From positions 1,860,001-1,924,000 of the forward strand of contig NZ_JADOTZ010000001.1 of assembly GCF_015751895.1 (NCBI RefSeq): DNA of 64,000 bases, read 5' to 3'. Position numbers and translations under genes: made by a program. Source of the DNA: Zhihengliuella flava (GTDB lineage: Bacteria; Actinomycetota; Actinomycetes; Actinomycetales; Micrococcaceae). Of this stretch, positions 34,992-43,671 are shown piece by piece; position 1 is the stretch's first letter, and each line of letters starts with the position of its first letter. The notes below the pieces were generated by a model that searched no databases, had not been told where the DNA came from, and worked only from the letters and a program-made list of their open reading frames with translations.

Positions 34992-36640
34992 TGCCCACTC
35001 CCGCCGAGCTGAGCGGACCGCCGGTTGGTCCTAGCGTTTCCCCGCTGGACCAGCGCGCCTTAGACGAGAAGTGGTGGGAGACCGGGGTGGTCTATCAGGT
35101 CTACCCACGCTCCTTCGCGGACTCCAACGGCGACGGGGTCGGGGACCTCCGCGGGGTGATCGAGCGCCTGCCGTATATCGCAGCGCTGGGCGTGAGCGGT
35201 ATCTGGTTGACGCCGTTCCAGCCGTCTCCCGGGGTGGATCAGGGGTATGACGTTCAGGATTACTGCGGCGTTGACCCCCTGTTCGGGACGCTCGAGGACT
35301 TCGACGAACTCGCGGCTCGCTGCCACGAGCTTGGCCTGCGTGTGCTGATGGACATCGTCCCGAACCACACGTCCACCGAGCATCCGCTGTTCAAGCAGGC
35401 TGTGGCGGAAGGGCCGGGATCCGCGGCCCGCCGCTTGTTCCACATCGAGCCCGGCCGGGAAAATGGGCAGCCGCCGAATAACTGGTTGAGCGTCTTTGGC
35501 GGCCCGGCGTGGTCCCGCATCGCGCCGGAGTCGGCCGTGGACACGGAGTGGTACCTCCATCTCTTCTCCCCGGGTCAGCCCGATTGGAACTGGGACGAGC
35601 CGGAGATCTGGGACATGTTTGATGACGTGCTCCGCTTCTGGTTCGACCGCGGCGCGGACGGGGCGCGCATTGATGTGGCCCACGGCTTGTTCAAGGCGCC
35701 CGGTTTGCCGGATTCACCGAGCGTTCCAGCGGTGATTGATGGCTTGCGCTCGAACCCCCTGGTCATGGACCAGGAAGCGGTGCACGAGGTGTACCGGCGC
35801 TGGCGCCGGCTGGCAGAGGAGTACCAACCGCCTCGCGTGCTGGTCGGAGAAGTGAATCTGGAGCCAGAGCGGTCCGCCCGGTATACGCGACCGGATGAAA
35901 TGCACCAGACGTTCGCGTTCGCTTTCGCCCGGCTCGGATGGGAACCGGAGCGTTGGGTGGATGCCGGACGACGCTTCGAATCCATGCGCCGGGAGCATGG
36001 CGCGGCACCGACGTGGGCGTTGGAAAATCACGACCTCGTGCGGACGGTGACCCGGTTTGGAGGTGGGACCGTGGGGGCGCGGCGGGCGCGCGCCGGGGTG
36101 TTGGCCACACTGGGCTTTCCCGGCGGGGCGTACCTCTACCAGGGGCAGGAGCTAGGGCTTCCGGAAGTCGACGTTCCCGAACATCAACGCCGGGATCCGA
36201 TGTGGTTCCGTGGGGGCGTCAGCCGGGATGGGGCCCGCGTGCCCCTGCCGTGGTCGGTGGGCGGTGACGGCGCCCACGGGTTCGCGGACGACGCCGGTGC
36301 GGTTCCGTGGTTGCCTCAGCCGGAGTGGTGGGGGCGGTACAGCATTGACGCGCAAGAACAGTCGGCGGATTCCCTGCTGGCGATGACGCGGCAGGCGGTG
36401 CGGATCCGGCGCGAGCTGGTGGCCTCGGGGCAGTTCGACCCGCATGCGGGGGCCGACTGGAACCTCGAGGGGGAGGCCATGGTGTGCCGCAGCGGCACCG
36501 GCCTCGCCGTCGTCGTGGCCATGGGCGAGCACGCGGTGGAGTTGCCGGAGGGACGGTTGTTGATCGCTTCAGCCGAGGTGAAGGAGCATCGGCTCCCGGC
36601 TGATGCGGCAGCCTGGGTTCTGACCGGTCCCGCTGCGTAA
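34988..36640 (+). CDS. GH13 alpha-glucosidase (oligo-1,6-glucosidase family)
   Basis: The 550-residue cytoplasmic glycoside hydrolase has the four GH13 signatures: DIVPNHTS, GARIDVAHG with nucleophile Asp near 228, LVGEVNLE with acid/base Glu near 288, and ALENHD with transition-state Asp near 348. YQVYPRSFADSNGDGVGDLRG is the subfamily's N terminus. It should hydrolyse short alpha-glucosides brought in by the adjacent importer. The GTG at 34988 has AGGAG at about 7 bases; ATG 34991 is an equally plausible start one codon later. LacI regulation is inferred from operon position. Confidence 0.92.
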   Translation: MMPTPAELSGPPVGPSVSPLDQRALDEKWWETGVVYQVYPRSFADSNGDGVGDLRGVIERLPYIAALGVSGIWLTPFQPSPGVDQGYDVQDYCGVDPLFGTLEDFDELAARCHELGLRVLMDIVPNHTSTEHPLFKQAVAEGPGSAARRLFHIEPGRENGQPPNNWLSVFGGPAWSRIAPESAVDTEWYLHLFSPGQPDWNWDEPEIWDMFDDVLRFWFDRGADGARIDVAHGLFKAPGLPDSPSVPAVIDGLRSNPLVMDQEAVHEVYRRWRRLAEEYQPPRVLVGEVNLEPERSARYTRPDEMHQTFAFAFARLGWEPERWVDAGRRFESMRREHGAAPTWALENHDLVRTVTRFGGGTVGARRARAGVLATLGFPGGAYLYQGQELGLPEVDVPEHQRRDPMWFRGGVSRDGARVPLPWSVGGDGAHGFADDAGAVPWLPQPEWWGRYSIDAQEQSADSLLAMTRQAVRIRRELVASGQFDPHAGADWNLEGEAMVCRSGTGLAVVVAMGEHAVELPEGRLLIASAEVKEHRLPADAAAWVLTGPAA

Positions 36641-36679
36641 CGCATCGCCTCAGCGGCCTGTCACAGAGTGAGTTGATGA

Positions 36680-36700
36680 CGCCGGCGCCGCGCGCCGGCG
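36680..36700 (+). terminator. GC hairpin after the glucosidase operon
   Basis: CGCCGGCG, a CCGCG loop and CGCCGGCG form a perfect 8-bp stem 39 bases after the glucosidase stop. The adjacent TGACGCCG overlaps it. It probably terminates the alpha-glucoside operon before riboswitch 4. Confidence 0.5.
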
Positions 36701-36802
36701 GGTCACCGGCTCGCCATCTGGCGACACATGACGAAATGTGCGGTCACCGCATCGCCTCAGGTTGTCATGAGCGCGCTTCTGTGGCCGAATGGTTCAACCA
36801 AA

Positions 36803-36898
36803 CCATCCAGAGCGGCCGAGAGATCTGGCTCCATGACGCCGCAGCAACCCCCACCGGTACAGCCCGGCGCGGGAAGGTGCTCACGCCAGAAGCGATGG
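36803..36898 (+). ncRNA. SAM-I riboswitch 4 (DszC-like gene leader)
   Basis: P1 pairs CCATC (36803) with GATGG (36894). Core elements AGAGCGGCCGAGAGATCTGGCT, GACGCCGCAGCAACC and AAGGTGCTC are present, the last with A to C at its end, and P3 is longer than usual. The downstream ATGGAGG overlaps P1. Confidence 0.88.
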
Positions 36899-38250
36899 AG
36901 GCTGATTCTTCCTTGGGTATTTCCACCACCAACCCGTCCGCCACGGATCCGCAGCGTGCCGCCGTCGAGCAGGCCCAACAGGCGGCCGCCGCGGCAGCGC
37001 AGGACGCCGAGCCACGGCTGCTGCTCAAGGTCACCCCGGGAACGCCGGTGGGGAGCCAGTATGACGAGCTCGCGGGGCGTTTTCGGCCCGTTTTTGCGCG
37101 GATCGCCGCGGGGGCGGCGGAGCGGGATGCGCTGCGCCGCCTGCCGATCGAACAGGTGGGCTGGCTGAATGCGGAGCGTTTCGGCGCGCTGCGGCTCCCC
37201 GCCTCCGAGGGTGGGTACGGGGCGTCCCTGACTGACACGTTCCGCCTGCTGATCGAGCTCGGCGAGGCCGACTCGCAGATCGCCCATCTCTTGCGTGCCC
37301 ACATCGCCTTCGTGGAACAGATCCTGGTGCACCCGGATGAGGCGGTCCGGGCCAAGTGGGTGGCGAGGATCGCCGCCGGTCAGCTCATCGGCAACGCCTA
37401 TGCGGAGCGCGGCGGCAACCGCATGGGCTCGTGGAACACGCAATTGAACGTCACGCCCTACGGGGTCAGCGTCACGGGGACCAAGTACTACTGCACCGGC
37501 ACCATCTTCGCCGACTGGACCGTCGTCGCCGCGACGAACCCGACCCGCGAGGGGCGGCACCTGGCCGTGGTGGCGACGTCCCATTCGGGCGTGCAGATTT
37601 ACGACGATTGGGATGGGTTTGGGCAGCAGCTGACGGGTACCGGTTCCACGGTGTTCGACGACGTCCCGGTGGACACGCTGTTCGGCCCCACGGAGCAGCC
37701 GCACTTCCCGGAGTCCTCGATCTTCCAGCTGGTTCTGCTGGCCGTGCAGGCCGGCATCGCGCGCGCCACGTTGGCGGATGCGCGGGCCGCGGTGCAGGCC
37801 CGAACCCGGGCTTTCACCACCGGGACCGGCGTCCCGCTCCGCGATGAGCCCCAAGTCTTGCAGCTCATCGGGGAGATCTCCGCGCAGTCCTTTGCGGCCG
37901 AGTCCGTGGTCCTCGCGGCGGTGGCGGAGGTGGAGAGCCTGTTCGCCCAGGAGGAGCTGAGCCCGCAGGAGACCTATACGGCGTGCGAGCTGGTGGCGAA
38001 TCGCGCCCAATCGGCGGTGCAGCCGCTGGTGCTCGCGGCCGCGTCCAAACTCTTCGACGGGCTCGGCGCTTCCGCCACCTCAACGAGCTGTAACTTCGAC
38101 CGCCACTGGCGCAACGCGCGCACCATCGCCACACACAACCCGGCGATCTACCGGGCGCGCATCATCGGCGACTACGAGGTCAATGGCACGCCCCCGGCCA
38201 CGCACGACTCGGCGGGCGAGGCGGCGTCGTCGTACATCCGGCAGATCTAG
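36895..38250 (+). CDS. DszC/SfnB-like flavin monooxygenase (acyl-CoA dehydrogenase fold)
   Basis: The 451-residue protein belongs to the acyl-CoA dehydrogenase-like flavoproteins that oxidise sulfur compounds (DszC, SfnB group): FGALRLPASEGGYGAS, NAYAERGGNRMGSWNT, KYYCTGTIFADW, IYDDWDGFGQQLTGTGST and FDRHWRNARTIATHNP. These replace the acyl-CoA chemistry with FMNH2-dependent sulfoxidation; the exact substrate is unknown. A Ser/Ala/Gln-rich N-terminal extension of about 50 residues is unusual. Start: ATG 36895 is used, but it lies inside riboswitch P1; TTG 36913, 11 bases after GGAGG, is an alternative. Alone on its transcript, followed by riboswitch 5. Confidence 0.85.
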   Translation: MEADSSLGISTTNPSATDPQRAAVEQAQQAAAAAAQDAEPRLLLKVTPGTPVGSQYDELAGRFRPVFARIAAGAAERDALRRLPIEQVGWLNAERFGALRLPASEGGYGASLTDTFRLLIELGEADSQIAHLLRAHIAFVEQILVHPDEAVRAKWVARIAAGQLIGNAYAERGGNRMGSWNTQLNVTPYGVSVTGTKYYCTGTIFADWTVVAATNPTREGRHLAVVATSHSGVQIYDDWDGFGQQLTGTGSTVFDDVPVDTLFGPTEQPHFPESSIFQLVLLAVQAGIARATLADARAAVQARTRAFTTGTGVPLRDEPQVLQLIGEISAQSFAAESVVLAAVAEVESLFAQEELSPQETYTACELVANRAQSAVQPLVLAAASKLFDGLGASATSTSCNFDRHWRNARTIATHNPAIYRARIIGDYEVNGTPPATHDSAGEAASSYIRQI

Positions 38251-38293
38251 GCCACGTCACACAGCGTCACACGAGCGCAACACTCTGACTTGT

Positions 38294-38328
38294 GACGCCG
38301 CGTGCGTCGGATCGTGACGCGCGGCGTC
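38294..38328 (+). terminator. Hairpin between the DszC-like gene and riboswitch 5
   Basis: GACGCCGCG pairs with CGCGGCGTC (9 bp, 17-base loop) 43 bases after the DszC-like stop. It contains inverted copies of the TGACGCCG motif seen upstream of the other riboswitches, so it may be a terminator, a regulator site, or both. Confidence 0.4.
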
Positions 38329-38389
38329 GGCGCGATTCGCCGCACCTGAGACCACCGGCACAAGCTGGAATCACAACCGCATAGAACAC

Positions 38390-38476
38390 CCATCCAGAGC
38401 GGCCGAGAGATCTGGCTCGACGACGCCGCAGCAACCATCCGTCACGACGGAAAGGTGCTACCGCCAGGACCGATGG
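38390..38476 (+). ncRNA. SAM-I riboswitch 5 (metN leader)
   Basis: P1 pairs CCATC (38390) with GATGG (38472). Core AGAGCGGCCGAGAGATCTGGCT, GACGCCGCAGCAACC, short P3 (CCGTCACGACGG) and AAGGTGCTA are intact; nearly identical to riboswitch 3 beyond P1. The metN ribosome-binding site GGAGGA starts within the P1 3' strand and the ATG is 8 bases beyond it. Confidence 0.92.
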
Positions 38477-38484
38477 AGGAGAGC

Positions 38485-39318
38485 ATGATTAGTCTTCGTA
38501 ACGTGTCCACGCACTTCGCCGGCAAGCGGGGTGAGGACGGCTTCACCGCGGTCGACGACGTTTGCCTCGACGTCCCCGCCGGATCCATTCAGGGAGTGAT
38601 TGGCTTCTCCGGGGCCGGCAAGTCCACCCTGCTGCGCAACATCAACCTGCTGGAGCGCCCCACCAGCGGCCAGGTCGTCGTCGACGGCGTCGATCTCACC
38701 GCGTTGGACGATGAGGGGCTGCGCCGCGAACGCCACCAACTCGGCATGATCTTCCAGCACTTCAACCTGCTGAATAACCGCACCGCACAGGAGAACGTGG
38801 AGCTGTCCCTGAAGTTCGCCGGCGTGCCCAAGCGCGAGCGCCGGGAACGGGCCGCGGAGGCACTGGAGATCGTCGACCTCGGCGACCGCGCGCGGTCCTA
38901 CCCGGCGAAGCTCTCCGGCGGGCAGAAGCAGCGCGTCGCGATCGCCCGGGCCCTCGCCACCAAGCCCAAGGTGCTGCTGTGCGACGAGCCGACCTCGGCG
39001 CTGGATCCACGGACCACCGGATCCGTGTTGCAGTACCTCGCGGACATCAACCAGCAGTTGGGCATTACCACCGTGGTGGTCACCCACGAGCTGGACGTCG
39101 TCAAGAACATCGTGGATGACGTCGCCGTCATGGAAGCCGGGCGCATCGCCGAGCGGTTCGCCGTCGATGACCTCCGCTCGGGAGCGTTCCAGCCCACCAC
39201 GGAGATCGGCCGCTACCTGCTCGACGCCGACCTGCACATCAAGCGCGTCCCACTGGCCGAGCGCCGCCGGCACGTGGCCGCGAACTCCACCGCCGCGAAG
39301 GAGCTGGCCCATGTCTGA
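38485..39318 (+). CDS. metN: MetN-like ABC transporter ATPase lacking the NIL domain
   Basis: The 277-residue ATPase has Walker A (GFSGAGKST), signature (LSGGQKQR), Walker B (VLLCDEPTSALD) and H-loop (VVTHELDVV), with MetN-typical GMIFQHFNLL and VLQYLADINQQLGIT. E. coli MetN is about 65 residues longer because of a C-terminal NIL/ACT domain that binds methionine and inhibits transport; here the chain ends soon after the ATPase domain, so that feedback is probably missing. ATG 38485 is chosen for GGAGGA 4 bases upstream; an in-frame ATG lies within riboswitch P1. It overlaps metI by 8 bases. Confidence 0.9.
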   Translation: MISLRNVSTHFAGKRGEDGFTAVDDVCLDVPAGSIQGVIGFSGAGKSTLLRNINLLERPTSGQVVVDGVDLTALDDEGLRRERHQLGMIFQHFNLLNNRTAQENVELSLKFAGVPKRERRERAAEALEIVDLGDRARSYPAKLSGGQKQRVAIARALATKPKVLLCDEPTSALDPRTTGSVLQYLADINQQLGITTVVVTHELDVVKNIVDDVAVMEAGRIAERFAVDDLRSGAFQPTTEIGRYLLDADLHIKRVPLAERRRHVAANSTAAKELAHV

Positions 39319-39997
39319 CGTCGAGGGATTCGATTTCAACCGCATCATTGAGCTGCTGCCGGAGATCGGCGTGGCGATGGGGCAGACGTTTGCCATGTTG
39401 CTGGTGGCCATCCCCGTGGCCGTGCTCATCGGCACGCCCCTGGGCATTTGGCTCTACTCCGCCTCACCGGTGGGCCTGAAGCCGCGCCCGCGCCTGCACC
39501 GGATCGTGGACTCGTTGGTCAACGTGATCCGTTCCTTCCCGTTCCTGATCCTGCTCATCGCGATCATCCCGATCACCCGCATCATCGTTGGCACCACCAT
39601 TGGCACCGCCGCGGTGATCGTCCCGCTGACCATCAACGCGATTCCGTACTTCGCCCGGTTTGTAGAGCAGAACATGACGCAGCTGGGATCCGGGGTCGTC
39701 GAAGCCGCCCGGTCGATGGGCGCCACGCGCGGCCAAATTGTCCGGGACGTGCTCCTCGTCGAAGCGCGCCCGGCGCTCATCGGCTCCATCACCATCATGA
39801 CGGTCAGCTTCATCAGCTATTCGGCGATGGCTGGGCTCGTCGGTGGCGGCGGCATCGGCGACTTTGCCATCCGCTACGGCTACTACCGGTATGAAACCGC
39901 CGTCATGCTGCTCGCGATCGTGCTGATGATCGTCCTCGTCCAAGCCGTCCAGATTGGCGGAACGCGCTACGCCCGCCGCCTCGACAAGCGTCACTAG
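39311..39997 (+). CDS. metI: MetI-like ABC transporter permease
   Basis: The 228-residue permease has five or six membrane helices; NVIRSFPFLILLIAIIPITRI and the AVIVPLTINAIPYFARFVEQN segment are MetI signatures. The coupling motif VVEAARSMGATRGQIVRDVLL is at about 130-150. The ATG at 39311 overlaps the metN end; longer readings would lie inside metN. It pairs with MetN as the membrane part of a methionine-type (MUT family) importer, with two MetQ-like lipoproteins encoded downstream in the same operon. Confidence 0.93.
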   Translation: MSDVEGFDFNRIIELLPEIGVAMGQTFAMLLVAIPVAVLIGTPLGIWLYSASPVGLKPRPRLHRIVDSLVNVIRSFPFLILLIAIIPITRIIVGTTIGTAAVIVPLTINAIPYFARFVEQNMTQLGSGVVEAARSMGATRGQIVRDVLLVEARPALIGSITIMTVSFISYSAMAGLVGGGGIGDFAIRYGYYRYETAVMLLAIVLMIVLVQAVQIGGTRYARRLDKRH

Positions 39998-40005
39998 GAG
40001 TTTTC

Positions 40006-41415
40006 TTGGCTACCTTTGCCACTCGCCCGCGCCTTCTGCTGAGCGCGTTCGTCATGAATACCCCCAACCACATCCTGGGCGGCCACTGGCGCCAGCCCGA
40101 GGCCCAGCAGCACCGCTTCAACGAGCTGGCGCTCTGGCAGGACGTGGCCCGCACGTTGGAGGATGCCAAGTTCGATGCGCTCTTCTTCGCCGACGTCGCC
40201 GGTTTGTACGGCGAATACGACGGCGGCCACGACGCCCACGTGCGCAAGGGCCTGCAGGTGCCCGCGAACGATCCGCTGGTGCTGCTGTCCGCGCTGACGG
40301 CCAGCACGAGCGAGATTGGGCTGGCGCTGACCAGCTCCATCATCCAGAACCACCCCTTCCAGTTCGCCCGGCAGCTCTCCACACTGGACCACCTGTCCGG
40401 TGGGCGCGTCGGCTGGAACGTCGTCACCAGCGTGCTGGACAACGCGCATCGAAACTTCGGTGGCGCCGGGCTGGCGGACCACGAGGACCGCTACACGTGG
40501 GCCGAGGAGTACCTCGAGGCCGCCTACGCCTTGTGGGAGGGCTCGTGGGAGGACGACGCCGTCGCCGCGGATAAGTCGGCTGGCCTGTACGCGGACCCGG
40601 CCAAAGTGCACCGGATCCATCACGCCGGGCCGCGGTACAGCATTGAGGGCCCGCACCTGGTGGAGCCCAGCCCGCAGCGCACCCCGTTCCTCTTCCAAGC
40701 GGGCTCCTCGGACCGCGGTCGGCGCTTCGCGGGCCAGCACGCGGAGGCGACCTTCATTTTCGCCCCGGGACCGGAACACGCCCGCCGCAACGCCACGAAG
40801 TTCCGTCAGCAGGCTGTGGCGGCCGGGCGCTCGCCGGAGGACCTGAAGGTCTTCGCCGGGCTCTCCTTCCTCGTGGGCAGCACGGAGGCCGAGGTGCAGC
40901 GCAAACAGGCGGAGTTCGACGAGTGGCTGGACCTGGACTACGTCGTGGCGCACATTGGAGGAGGCCTGGGCGTGGACCTCGGCGGCCTAGACCTCGACAC
41001 CCCGGTGGGCGATCTGCAGACCGAGGGCAACCAAGGGCACCTGGACACGATCCGCCGACTGGCCCCCGACGGGCGGCCCACCTTGCGCCAGATCGCCCGG
41101 GCCCGCGCCTACGGTCAGCAAATCGCGGGCACCCCAGAGCAGATCGCGGACACCCTCGAGATCTGGCAGGACGCGGGCGTGGACGGCATCAATGTGCTCA
41201 ATCACGTGCTGCCCGGCTCCTACGTCGAATTCATCGAGGGGTTGCTGCCGGAGCTGCGCCGCCGCGGACTCGCCCAGAGCGAGTACGCGCCGGGCACGCT
41301 GCGCCAGAAAGTCTTTGGCCAGGGTGACCGCTTGCCCGCCGGCCACCCCGGCGCCGCCTACCGAACGTCCGTTCCCGCCGCCGCCCGCGGCGCCTTCGCA
41401 GGAGCCGCCCAATGA
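40006..41415 (+). CDS. FMN-dependent LLM-class monooxygenase (DszA/NtaA/SnaA family)
   Basis: The 469-residue protein is typical of the NtaA/SnaA/DszA group: RLLLSAFVMNTPNHILGGHWR, DALFFADVAGLYGEYDGG, NHPFQFARQLSTLDHLSGGR with the following VGWNVVTSVLDNAHRNFGG, RYTWAEEYLEAAYALWEGSW, and QAGSSDRGRRFAGQHAEATF. It oxidises a substrate with FMNH2 supplied by a separate reductase; in DszA this opens a sulfone ring. The TTG start has AGGAG 6 bases upstream and is 8 bases after metI. It overlaps the DszC-like gene by 4 bases, suggesting the two act in sequence on one sulfur compound. Confidence 0.9.
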   Translation: MATFATRPRLLLSAFVMNTPNHILGGHWRQPEAQQHRFNELALWQDVARTLEDAKFDALFFADVAGLYGEYDGGHDAHVRKGLQVPANDPLVLLSALTASTSEIGLALTSSIIQNHPFQFARQLSTLDHLSGGRVGWNVVTSVLDNAHRNFGGAGLADHEDRYTWAEEYLEAAYALWEGSWEDDAVAADKSAGLYADPAKVHRIHHAGPRYSIEGPHLVEPSPQRTPFLFQAGSSDRGRRFAGQHAEATFIFAPGPEHARRNATKFRQQAVAAGRSPEDLKVFAGLSFLVGSTEAEVQRKQAEFDEWLDLDYVVAHIGGGLGVDLGGLDLDTPVGDLQTEGNQGHLDTIRRLAPDGRPTLRQIARARAYGQQIAGTPEQIADTLEIWQDAGVDGINVLNHVLPGSYVEFIEGLLPELRRRGLAQSEYAPGTLRQKVFGQGDRLPAGHPGAAYRTSVPAAARGAFAGAAQ

Positions 41416-42671
41416 CCAGCTATGAGATTCTGCGGGAGCGGTTTGCTCCCGTGTTCGAGCGCATCGCGGCCGGAGCTTGGGACCGGGACCGCGAGCGCGT
41501 GTTGCCGCACGAACCCATCGCCGAGCTCAACGCGGCTGGCTTTGGCGCCTTGCGCGTGCCGACGGCGCGCGGCGGGTATGGCGTCAGCGTCCAGACGCAG
41601 ATGCGGCTGCTCATCGACTTGGCCGCGGCGGATTCCAACATCGCCCATCAGTACCGTTCCCACTTCGGCTTCGTGGAGACCCTGCCGTGGCAGTCAGAGG
41701 CAGTGCGCGAGCGCTGGTACCCCCGCGTTGCCGCCGGACAAAGCGTCGGCAACGCCTCCACGGAGCGTGGCGGCAACGCCCTCGGCACGCTAAACACCAC
41801 GCTGAAACCCGCCGGGCCTCAGTGGACGCTGACGGGGAGCAAGTTCTACTGCACCGGGACGATCTTCGCCGACTACACCCGGGTCAGCGCCCAGGTGATG
41901 GGTGCGGACGGTGAGCCCACCGCCGAGCGGTACTTCGCCGTCGTGCCTGTCAACGGCCCGGGGGTGCAGGTGTATGACGACTGGGACGGATTTGGCCAGC
42001 GCCTGACCGGCACGGGCACCACCGAGTTCGACGGCGTCGCGGTGGACCCGCTGGACGTTTTGCCGCGGGTGCGCGGCACGGCGGAGGCCGTGCATGAGGC
42101 GGCGTTCTTCCAGCTCGTTTTGCTTGCGGTGCAGGCCGGAATCGCCCGCAACGCCCGGGACGACGCCGCCGCACTCGTCGCCCGCCGATCCCGGACCTTT
42201 AACACCGGATCCGGTAAGCCGTTCCGTGAGGAGGACCTGATCCAGGCCGAGGTCGGGAAGATCGCCGCCAAGGCGTTCGCCGCCGAAGCCACGGTGCTGG
42301 CGGCCGCGCGGGCCATCGACGCCGCGTGGGACCACTACGCGGCGGACGGTTTCAGCCAGGAGCCGGGTCGCGTGCCGGCGGAGGCCCATACCGCCGAGTT
42401 GGCGGTCGAAGCCGCCCACGTCGAGGTGCCGGAGCTGGTCCTGGCGGCCGCGCAGGCGTTGTTCCAGACGGTCGGCGCGTCAGCCACCAGCACGTCGAAG
42501 GGGTTGGACCGGCACTGGCGGAACGCCCAGACCGTCGCCACACACAACCCCATCGCCTTCCGCGCCCGGTCGCTCGGCGATTTCCACATCAACGGCACCA
42601 CCCCGGTGGGCCTCAACGCGATCGGTGAGGCGACGTCGTCGTCCGCCGTTACCCCCTCCGCCACCGCCTAA
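41412..42671 (+). CDS. DszC/SfnB-like flavin monooxygenase, second copy
   Basis: The 419-residue paralogue of the protein at 36895 shares FGALRVPTARGGYG, NASTERGGNALGTLNTTLK, KFYCTGTIFADYTRV, VYDDWDGFGQRLTGTGTT and GLDRHWRNAQTVATHNP. It lacks the long N-terminal extension of the first copy and is normal length for DszC-type enzymes. Its ATG overlaps the stop of the LLM monooxygenase. Being inside the MetN-MetI-MetQ operon suggests it oxidises what the importer brings in. Substrate unknown. Confidence 0.88.
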   Translation: MTSYEILRERFAPVFERIAAGAWDRDRERVLPHEPIAELNAAGFGALRVPTARGGYGVSVQTQMRLLIDLAAADSNIAHQYRSHFGFVETLPWQSEAVRERWYPRVAAGQSVGNASTERGGNALGTLNTTLKPAGPQWTLTGSKFYCTGTIFADYTRVSAQVMGADGEPTAERYFAVVPVNGPGVQVYDDWDGFGQRLTGTGTTEFDGVAVDPLDVLPRVRGTAEAVHEAAFFQLVLLAVQAGIARNARDDAAALVARRSRTFNTGSGKPFREEDLIQAEVGKIAAKAFAAEATVLAAARAIDAAWDHYAADGFSQEPGRVPAEAHTAELAVEAAHVEVPELVLAAAQALFQTVGASATSTSKGLDRHWRNAQTVATHNPIAFRARSLGDFHINGTTPVGLNAIGEATSSSAVTPSATA

Positions 42672-42705
42672 CGCGCCACGGAAACCCCAGGACTTAAGGA
42701 GAGCT

Positions 42706-43605
42706 ATGTCTGCTATGCCCCAGAATCACCGCGGCCTGAGCCGCCGCACCGTGCTGCGTTCCGCCGCGGGCCTCGGCGCGCTCGCTGGGCTCGGGGGCCT
42801 GAGCGCGTGCGGTGCGGCCAACGCCGGCGGTGACAAGACGATCACCATCATCGCCACCGAGACCGCCCCGTGCCAGGAGCCCATCAAGATTGCCCAGCGC
42901 CTGCTCGCGGAGCAGGGCTGGGACCTCAAGCCGACGTTTGTCACGGACATCGTTCAGCCCAACCTTGTGGTGGCGCGCGGCGAGTATGACGCGAACTACT
43001 TCCAGCACGGGGCCTACCTGAGCCAGTTCTCTCAGGACAACGACTTGGAGCTGGAGCCATCCTTCTACACCTACTCGTCACCGGCCGGGCTGTGGTCCGC
43101 CGAGTACGCCACGGTGGAGGACCTGCCGCAGGGTGCGCGGATTGCGCTGCCCGTGGATCCGGCCAACAACGGCCGCGGGATCAAGTTGCTCGCCAAGGCG
43201 GGCTTGCTGGAGATCGATGACGCGAAGCCCGTCATCCACCTGTCCCAGCAGGACATCCGATCGAACCCGCGCGGATTCGAGTTTGTGGAAGTGGATCAGC
43301 AGTCGCTCGCCACCACGTTCGAGGACGTGGACGCAGGGTTCATGTTTGTGCGCCTGGCGGGGGAGATCGGCCTGACGCCGGAGGATTCGATCGCGTTCGA
43401 GGCGATCGAGGACTCGCTGCCCTACATCAACCTCGTCGCGGGCCAGCCCGGATTCCGCGAGTCAGAGAAGGGCACGGCCCTGCGCGAGGCGATCCAGTCT
43501 CCGGAGGTCCGCGCCTGGTTCGAGGGCTACATCGACGGCGCGCTCGGCACCCCGTGGGACCGGGATGTAGACGCGGACTTTGACCAGTGGGCCACGGACG
43601 CCTGA
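42706..43605 (+). CDS. metQ: MetQ/NlpA-family substrate-binding lipoprotein 1
   Basis: The 299-residue lipoprotein has a twin-arginine signal (LSRRTVLRSAAGLGALAGL) with lipobox LSACG near residue 33, so it is likely Tat-exported and lipidated. MetQ/NlpA body: IKIAQRLLAEQGWDLKPTFV, QPNLVVARGEYDANYFQHG, ALPVDPANNGRGIKLLAKAG, and FVEVDQQSLATTFEDVDAGF. It delivers methionine or a related sulfur compound to MetNI. Start ATG 42706 follows AAGGAG; ATG 42715 is an alternative. A near-copy follows immediately downstream. Confidence 0.92.
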   Translation: MSAMPQNHRGLSRRTVLRSAAGLGALAGLGGLSACGAANAGGDKTITIIATETAPCQEPIKIAQRLLAEQGWDLKPTFVTDIVQPNLVVARGEYDANYFQHGAYLSQFSQDNDLELEPSFYTYSSPAGLWSAEYATVEDLPQGARIALPVDPANNGRGIKLLAKAGLLEIDDAKPVIHLSQQDIRSNPRGFEFVEVDQQSLATTFEDVDAGFMFVRLAGEIGLTPEDSIAFEAIEDSLPYINLVAGQPGFRESEKGTALREAIQSPEVRAWFEGYIDGALGTPWDRDVDADFDQWATDA

Positions 43606-43671
43606 GCCGTCCCGATCCACCCCACGACCCCTTCACTCGCATTGACCTGACACCCCCCGAAGGAAAACATC

